Assembly: GCA_001692895.1 (NCBI GenBank)
Contig: KV748201.1
Location: 1,364,001-1,428,000, forward strand
Source: Cenococcum geophilum 1.58
Lineage: Eukaryota > Ascomycota > Dothideomycetes > Gloniales > Gloniaceae
DNA: 64,000 nucleotides
Direction: 5' to 3'
Part shown: positions 57,341-64,000 of the stretch, piece after piece
Position numbering within the stretch: position 1 is the first letter of the stretch
How the letters are laid out: each line of letters begins with the position of its first letter
The notes under the pieces: generated by a model
The model's database searches: none
What the model was told of the DNA's origin: nothing
Seen by the model: only the letters and a program-made list of their open reading frames with translations
Translations under genes and position numbers: made by a program

Positions 57341-57567
57341 TATTAGCGACTTAGTTAATCAAAGTATAGGCACGGCAAAGGGGACGCGCAAGCCTGTATG
57401 ATTGGATTGTCTATAAACAAGAATCTAAAGCTAGGGAAAGGAAAGGAGAAGAAGAGTAGCGCCGTTTAATGTTTTATAAGATCTTCGCGTTACGTGACCG
57501 CAATATGCGGCAATCTGTGGCAACTTGCCGGTGCGAAGTTCTGCCAAGTTCTGCCAGTGCCGTAACA
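57341..57567 (-). repeat. Gypsy 5' LTR (right copy)
   Basis: 227 bp. It begins TATTAGCGAC where the other copy has TGTTAGCAAC, so the terminal TG has become TA, consistent with a G-to-A change. TTAAG follows directly. Confidence 0.93.
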
Positions 57568-60500
57568 TTAAGAGGAAGAAAGAAAAACCATCTACCCTTT
57601 AAGTTATTATCGAGGTCTATTAAAATTATTGTTAATTAGACTTAGTTTAGAAGGTAAGGAGCTAGTAGAGCTCCTATATAGTAAGCTTTAAAAGAGAGCT
57701 AATTAATAAGCCTAAATTAGAAACTAAACCGGAAGCTAAATCTTTAAGAAGGTTAGAAAAGGAATGGACAAAGCCGTACTTATACGGATTGCTACACCCG
57801 TAGAGGAAATGCTTCTACCTTATTAAGTTAATTTAACCATTGGGTTAGAAACTAAATAACCTAAAAATATAGTTAGTAGAGTAAAAGCTTACTAAGGCTT
57901 TACCCAAATTTAAGGCTATAATTAATTAGTTAAGGAATAAAGCCTTATCTAATAAGAAGCTAAATAATGTAGAGCAGAAGAGCTCACCTAGTAAACTATA
58001 TAGAAGCTTTGCAGTTAATTAAGCTGGAGCTTATATTATATCTAATTACGCTCTCTATAATAGTGTAATTCTTAACCCTATAATAACCCTATATATTATT
58101 AATAACTAAGTAAGGTTTATAGGTAATATTTAACCGGCTAGTAATTAGTTATATATAGGATCCAGTATAAAAACTATTAAAGGCTTTAGAACAGCTAAAG
58201 TTATAATTATTACCCTATTAGGAAAGTAGAAGATTTATCTAAATAAGGCTGTGTACGTACTAGGATTTTATATAAATTTGGTCTATAATTAAAGACTTAA
58301 TAAAAAAGGTGTCTTTTGGCATAATAAGGGCAACTACCTTTACCATCGCAGTGGTGAGAAGTTCGCATATTGCGGATATTACTATAGTTAAATAACCCTT
58401 AAATATAATAAATTAAAGCTAATAACGGAGGACGCGTCCTTTATGGCCAAATTAACGGAACCTTTACTAAATTAAAAGGTAGATGGACGGCTTTAGTATA
58501 GTTAACTTAGATATATAGGAAGTGCTACAATTAAGTAACTACTTAAGGAAGTGACTAGGGCAGTTATATAAGGCCCTATAATAATTAAATGCGAAACCTA
58601 TATAGTTAGTAAGGCTTATAAGGTAATATTAAGAAGGGCACCTATAAATAAGGCGATAAGGCCTTTCTATTATATATACATGGATTTAATTTAGGAAATT
58701 AAAGCCTATAATGAATATAAATACACAATATATTTTCTTAATAATTTAACATAAATAAATAAGGTTGAAACGTTCGCGTAGGGGTTATTAACCACTTAAG
58801 TAATTATTAAATATTGTAATATAGTTGAGCGTCACTACGGCTTTAAAGTTATTATTATCTATATTAATAACAAGACATCCCTTAGAGGTAAATTTAATAA
58901 CTAGGTTACCGACTAAGATATTATAGTAGAGTACTTAGCTTTAAATATACTAGAATAGAACGGTCCTACAAAATGTTTTAGGAGGGTTAATTATTATAAA
59001 GTTTTAATATATGCGAATTAAAGTATAACTACTAGAAGAACTCTAGCCCAAAGTCTTTAAAGTAATAGCGTATATAATAAATAGGATACTAAGCCGACGG
59101 CTTAACTGGAAAACGCCCTTTAAAAAGCTTTAGTTAGTAATAGGTCTTTTACTAACTAAGCTAAATATAGCTTACTTATATGCCTATAGCTATAGAGCCT
59201 ACCTACTTAAGTATAACATTCCTCGTACCTAAAAGCTTACTCCTAGAGCCTATATTGGGTATTTAGTAGGGTATAATTTAATAAATATCTTTCAAATATA
59301 TATACTAAGCGAAGGGAAGGTAATTTATATAAGAGACGTTACGTTTAATAAGCGACTTATCTATAACAATAGCTAGCTAGATTTAGCAAATTTGCTTTAG
59401 GAGAAGGCCGATTAAATACCAAATATAATTAACGTAATTAACCCCAATAGGACGCTCTAGGAAGACTTAGTAGAAGATATAAGTAAAAATAATAAGATTC
59501 TAGATAAAATTCAAGTTAAAAACAATAGAAATCGATATATGGATTTTCGTGGAAATTAGGACTGTAAGAAGCTAGATACTTAAGGCGATAACGTAATTAT
59601 AGTAGACACCTCTAAGACCGATCCTCCACTTAGCCTTCCTACACTAGAATTAACGCTAGAGCCTTAATTAATTCCTATTAATGTAGAATCCTTAAGCGCC
59701 TTAAGCACCTCCAGATCCTCCGCTCCATTAACCCGTTAACGCCCCAGTTTTAAGTATATTAAAATTAACCTAGAGGAGTTAAGGAAAAAGGACTTAATTA
59801 AGGTCTCTAAGGATAATATTATAGAAGGAAGAAGATTAAAGAAGCTAGCAAAGCGATATAGAGCTTATTTAACTCACCTTAAAGAAGTGGATACCTTTTA
59901 ACCGCTTTAAGTAGCCTTTTACACAGGGCTTAAATATTAAAGGAAAATATATTATAACGAGCTTCTACCTCTACCTAAGAATTAGAAGAAGCTGCTAACT
60001 TACTAATATAAGGTAGAGTTCCTGGCAGCTACTATAAAGGAGTATACTAATCTAGATAATCGTGGAACGTTTAAAGTCGTAGATAAGACACTATTAATTA
60101 AAACGGTACCTATTACCTGGGTATTTACCTATAAAACGGACATAGACGGATACCTAATAAAATTTAAAGCCCGACTTTGTATTAGAGGTAACCTATAAGA
60201 GTTAATCTATAAGGACACTTATATAGCAACCCTGGCAGCTAGAGTCTTTAGAGCTCTCGCAGCAATTATCGCAGCATTTAATTTAGATGTTTAGCAAAGT
60301 GACGCTATTAACGCGTTCACAAATAGCCTAATTGACAAGATAGTCTATATTAAGTATCTAGATGGATTTACTATTAAGGGCAAATATTTACTGCTACGCA
60401 GAGCTCTCTATAGGCTTTAACAATCGCTACATCTTTAGTATAACAACTTTAGTAATAAACTCATTAAATTAGGGCTAAGACCCATTAGTAGGGAGCTATA

Positions 60501-61745
60501 CCTCTACTATAATAAATTACTAATCGTTTTCTTCTACGTGGACGATATCTGTATTGCCTTTATTAAAGAAAATTAATTAAAGCTCTAAAGCTTTAAGGAA
60601 GCACTAATAAAGAAGTATAAGATAAAAGATCTAGGTGACCTATTCTAGTTCCTAGGGATTTAAATTATAAGAGATAAAAGTTAAAGAAAGCTATAGCTCT
60701 ATTAAGACTCCTATATTAAGAAGATTGCTAATTAATTTTACCTAACTAATATACACTTAGTTAGTATACCTATAGGTACTAATAAGCTCCTACCTAATTT
60801 AAAAGAAGTTTTAAAATAGGACACCTATATATACTAAAGGATAGTTAAATCTTTACTATACGTTACCTATATTATAAGGCCCGATATAACTAGAGCTTTA
60901 AGTAAGCCATTAAAGTTCCTATAAAAACCCTTACCTCTATATAACGCTATAGCTCGTTAAGTAATTGCGTACCTCTATTAGATAAGGACTCTTGCGATTA
61001 AATACTTAGGACAAAATATAGGAAGTTAAGCCTTTATAGGGTTAAGCAACGTGGCGTTTAGAGACGATTTAATAAGTAGACGCAGTACGGAAGGATATTT
61101 GTTCACCCTACTTGGAGGACCGATTAATTAGCGCTCTACTAAGTAGATACTTGTAATAAAGTTAAGCACAGAGGCAGCTCTGTCCCATGCAGGAACTAAG
61201 TTAATTTAGTAGAGTCGCTTCTTTAAGGAAATTAAATTGTCCTTAGATAAGGAATAAGCGATCTACTATAACAATCTATAGACGATTTAACTGCTTATAA
61301 AGGACGGACAAGAGCTATCTATAAAGCTTTAACACGTTAATATATACTACCACTAGCTACGCCAAGAAGTACGTAATAGTTAAATTAGAATTAATTAGAT
61401 ACCTACCGCTACTATAATTGCAGACGGCTTAATAAAGGCCCTACCACGTTAGAAGCACGAGGCGTTTGTTTAATAATTAAATCTCGTTAATATTATGTAA
61501 CGTTTCCCGCCCCAACGTCGCCATTCGGCCAAAAAGACACGGAGTGCTTGCGAACTTGTTCGCAAGCGCGGCGGGATCTAATATATGTACTCTTACATAT
61601 TAAGGATCTAATTTAATTTAATTTGGATAATATTTTAATAAGGTAACTCTATAGGGGATTTCTTTAACTTAACACTAAATTGGTATTATGACTTTTTCTA
61701 TTTTCTATTTAGCTGCTTAGTCAAGACTAAGCAGCTAGGGGGGTG

Positions 61746-62012
61746 TGTTAAACGTTGAGGTCACTGTCAAGTACCACCTTATGACTCACACCCTGTTTCT
61801 TGCCATCGTATGTCTTACCATCTATTTTTTATTACCTATTCATTACCTACCACCGACTGAGTGGCAATACCGACCTGGTGGCGATTGAGTAATAGCTCTA
61901 GAATCGTCGTCAGCGTCGTCGTCAGTCCTTTGCCCCGACCTCATGTATATAGAGAGCTTCTAGAGCCAGCTTCAATCGACAGAGTTCTTATGAGTGACTT
62001 GTCCGTCCGACA
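61746..62012 (+). repeat. Copia 3' LTR
   Basis: 267 bp, TGTTAAACG to CCGTCCGACA, preceded by a purine tract and followed by ATTTG. It has fewer transition changes than the 5' LTR in several places (for example CAGCGTCGTCGTCAG against CAGCTTTATCGTTAG). Confidence 0.93.
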
Positions 62013-62213
62013 ATTTGCAACACTGCTCGACATTACAAAGGGTTGAATAAGCTATTGACGTGGACGTTCCATCAAATGGCCCTTGGCACGCAAAATTTCA
62101 TCGTTTTACTCATGCATACATTGAGCGCTCAATAACAATTGAAGTGGAAGAGGTGAGTGAGTTCAAAGAGCAAGCCAATCCAACAGTTGTGGGAAAACGT
62201 TTTGCTATATCAA

Positions 62214-63819
62214 TCAGACCGTCTCCTTCAGTCTTTTCACCAGCCCGATATCTAAGAACTCGATGGCAGCCTTGATGTTTGGGATTGTAATGCTCTCTAG
62301 TGCAGATTTTCCTGCAGTCATGATCATTCTCTCTGGAGCAGGGACGCTTAAGTACGGACGTGCCCGCTTACGGTGAGTCACTCTAAAAACCTGAAAAATA
62401 TATCGTCAGTATCAATACGTGTAGGGCAGTGAAGCAGAAATACCCGTATCTGTTTGAGGATCTTCTCCATCTCCGTCTCGATCTCAAAATCGCCCGCCAG
62501 CTTTGCTTTGTCTCGGAAACTATGCTTCCTTAGGGAAGCACTCAACTCCCTCTGAGACAAGGGAATGTACCGGAACCTGTTTTCCTCGTTAAGGTATGGG
62601 TCCAGTCCCAGGAAAGCATCAACAATGTGAAAGAAGGGGAGTTGGTTTCCAGAAACGGCATCGAACTCTACATAGACGCCATCTATGATCTCGCCAGCGC
62701 CCCAAGCCTGGAAGCCTTGCACGTAGGACATCCATACGCTGCGGGGTATCTTAGATTCGACTAGACTGTCATAGTAAACCTTCAAAGGGTATCGAATATG
62801 TGCGCTGATAGTCTTGAGGAAGTCAAGGCATGCGTCTCTCTGACCTCGCCCAAAACAAATGATGGACTGGATCATATTGTAATATATCGGCAGTGCCTTT
62901 TGAATCTGTAAGCGGCGCACAACCCAAGGCGAGGTTCAGGGACATACTAGTTTTTCCATAGCGGGAAACATATGCGCGAAGTGATATTCTGCTGATTTAA
63001 TGATCTCAGGCATGCCGCAATTGATCTCGTATACAATCTGCTCTTCTTTGTCGAAATTGCAGATGATGTTCGAAGTGAGATTACCTCCTTGGGAGGTTAT
63101 CCCAAAACGTCGGTGGAGGAAGGGCCAGGGTAGTTCGAGCTCGAGAGGAAGATCAATGAACTTTTCCTTCTGCGCGAACTTAACAATAGGTATGGTGCCC
63201 CATCTGAAGGTGCTTGGTGAGTGGAGTGCGAACTGAACGACAATAGGGGATCTTACCTGAAAGCATGCCGAGAGAGAGCGATGCACGCAAAAAAACCGTT
63301 GTAAGCATCTGCTGGGAATGCTGATTCGTCTCCAGCTTCTACAGCCAATAGAATAGCCTTCACAGCTGACAGGTCGATACGGTCGTGCAAAAGTTTTCGC
63401 ATGTGTGTTCGATATTCGAGACATCGCTTGGAGTTGATCTCGTTATCAAGTGATACTTCTTTAGCAGGAAACGATGGCGCAAGTTCGAGATAGATATTGT
63501 GATACGGACGAAGTGCTGTAGGCCATGCGTCGCCGTGAGATGCTTGAGGGGGCCAATTGCCTGCGCCGTCCGTCTCAATCAAATGTTGCAATAGTCTAGC
63601 GGTCTCATGGTCGTCGCGGATCGCTTTTATTTGAGCAAGAACATCTTCCGGTGAAGAAAAGTTGGGCTCGTTACGTTGCTCAGTGCCTACGGGTTTCGCA
63701 TCCGTGACGACCGGCCATACAATTTTTGCAAAGAATGTTGACCATATGGTCTTCACGTAGATGGAGACTGTCCAGAGAAGTGACTGGAGTGAAGAGAACA
63801 TGTCTTGGCTCATGGACAT
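62214..63819 (-). CDS. Indoleamine 2,3-dioxygenase-superfamily protein (PrnB-like, DUF1864)
   Basis: Four exons: 63819-63257, 63203-62948, 62905-62444 and 62390-62214, total 1458 nt, 485 aa. All introns are GT-AG, 53, 42 and 53 bp. Conserved blocks in order are GAGNWPPQASHGDAWPTALR, HNIYLELAPSFPA, RWGTIPIVK, LELPWPFLHRRFGITSQGGN, SVWMSYVQGFQAWGAGEIID, then SGNQLPFFHIVDAFLGLDP and RYIPLSQREL. The end is VFRVTHRKRARPYL then ERMIMTAGKSAL. This is the fungal branch of the IDO superfamily related to PrnB of pyrrolnitrin synthesis. Such proteins bind heme; the His of PFFHIVDAF is the likely proximal ligand by analogy. The reaction in fungi is not established to my knowledge. The start is the first ATG of MSMSQDMFSSL, which opens a hydrophobic stretch (about residues 7-35). 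An upstream start is possible. The Copia 3' LTR ends 201 bp beyond its stop codon. Confidence 0.82.
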
Positions 63820-64000
63820 AAGTGGAGCTATGCACTCAAATAACTGACAGATGACACAGAAGTAATGATAGGTCGCTTGGGGCTTGCTAAGTGGGCTCGT
63901 GGGACCTTTTAACCTGCGAACCCAGTGGATATCTCGGCACATCCACAACCGTTTCCCCTTACCTAAAGTCTTGAATAGACCGTGCTGGATCTGACCCCTG
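63820..64000. other. Right edge, upstream of the IDO-like gene
   Basis: Probable promoter or leader of the IDO-like gene. An open frame continues upstream on the minus strand to 63948 from TTG, so a 5' extension cannot be excluded. Confidence 0.4.

Larger units (their letters stand above)
51449..57567 (-). mobile_element. Gypsy-type LTR retrotransposon nested in the Copia element, RIP-like mutated
   Basis: The LTRs are 227 bp each (51449-51675 and 57341-57567), differ almost only by transitions, and are flanked by TTAAG (51444-51448 and 57568-57572). The coding direction is minus. A gag remnant starts at ATG 57115 (MPRNIVAGKAAAGPLNTL), and a decayed zinc knuckle lies at about 56086-56130. 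Gypsy order then follows: reverse transcriptase with YLDNIIIYS (54410-54384; the expected YxDD has become YLDN), RNase H with RPLMLETNALDSVIAGV and then ALIAQ-stop-ARWADTL, and integrase remnants (about 53000-53300). A G-rich polypurine tract beside the left LTR (51676-51690, complement strand) confirms orientation. Many Gln and Trp positions are stops. A cluster of N lies at 54516-54567. Confidence 0.93.
50431..62012 (+). mobile_element. Copia-type LTR retrotransposon interrupted by a Gypsy element, RIP-like mutated
   Basis: Both LTRs are 267 bp (50431-50697 and 61746-62012), differ mostly by transitions, begin TGT and end in TA (5') or ACA (3'). The target-site duplication ATTTG flanks them (50426-50430 and 62013-62017). 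A purine tract (AGGGGGG) precedes the 3' LTR. A gag remnant starts at ATG 50813. The element is split at 51443/57573 by the Gypsy insertion; without it the Copia element is about 5.5 kb. Pol remnants continue to about 61500 with QSDAINAFTN, the FYVDDI reverse-transcriptase centre (YVDD at 60535-60546), and LSTEAALSHAG plus IADGLIKALPR of RNase H. Stops stand where Gln or Trp codons are expected, so it cannot encode working proteins. Confidence 0.95.

Noticed and set aside
1-64000. CRISPR arrays, bacterial-type operons, prophage or a defence island
   Set aside because: No regularly spaced short repeats with unique spacers, no ribosome-binding-site-led gene strings, and spliceosomal introns throughout. 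The window is eukaryotic.
1-64000. tRNA or rRNA genes
   Set aside because: I looked for the T-loop consensus GGTTCGAATCC and acceptor-stem pairing on both strands by eye and found no convincing candidate. A covariance-model scan would be decisive.

Overview
This is nuclear DNA of a filamentous ascomycete (Pezizomycotina). The evidence is short GT-AG introns of 49-110 bp, gene families restricted to these fungi (DUF3659/DUF6987 repeat protein, 2EXR proteins, a HET-domain relic, a btgE-type GH17 wall protein), and transposons riddled with C-to-T / G-to-A changes like those left by repeat-induced point mutation (RIP). I cannot place the class or genus from sequence alone. Runs of N and a suspicious near-exact duplication show that this is draft assembly.

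Layout. 2.1-7.9 kb: ERV46 cargo receptor and a SulP sulfate permease, both on the minus strand, separated by a 422-bp TA-flanked inverted-repeat element. 7.9-10.9 kb: no recognisable gene, one 21-bp minisatellite. 10.9-13.2 kb: a 2EXR protein and BUB2, divergent across about 220 bp. 13.8-22.3 kb: a large PhoD-like phosphatase protein (minus) and a kexin protease (plus), divergent across about 0.9 kb. 22.3-26.7 kb: a HET-domain pseudogene, an 88-aa small gene, LTR relics and two copies of a roughly 130-140-bp inverted-repeat element. 26.7-32.0 kb: the DUF3659 repeat gene with an assembly problem inside it. 33.4-35.4 kb: an IQ-motif protein with a 13-nt microexon. 35.4-42.2 kb: gene-poor, with a decayed membrane-protein gene and a second 2EXR gene. 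42.3-44.1 kb: btgE. 45.2-47.3 kb: an alpha/beta-hydrolase pseudogene and an NTF2/SnoaL-like gene. 47.3-50.4 kb: LTR relics. 50.4-62.0 kb: an AT-rich block made of a Copia retrotransposon (TSD ATTTG) interrupted by a Gypsy retrotransposon (TSD TTAAG), itself interrupted by a short non-LTR retroposon tail with a 13-bp TSD. 62.2-63.8 kb: an indoleamine-2,3-dioxygenase-superfamily (PrnB-like) gene.

How the genes relate. They are monocistronic housekeeping or secretory-pathway genes with no cluster logic. ERV46 (ER-Golgi cycling), kexin (late-Golgi processing) and btgE (wall protein) share the secretory route only by chance proximity. I found no biosynthetic cluster, CRISPR array or clear new defence system. 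The most informative structures are the nested transposons with intact target-site duplications, the two families of short inverted-repeat elements, and the HET gene whose stop codons fit C-to-T mutation of CAA/CAG codons. Splice sites were read by eye and each multi-exon model was checked for an exon sum divisible by three.
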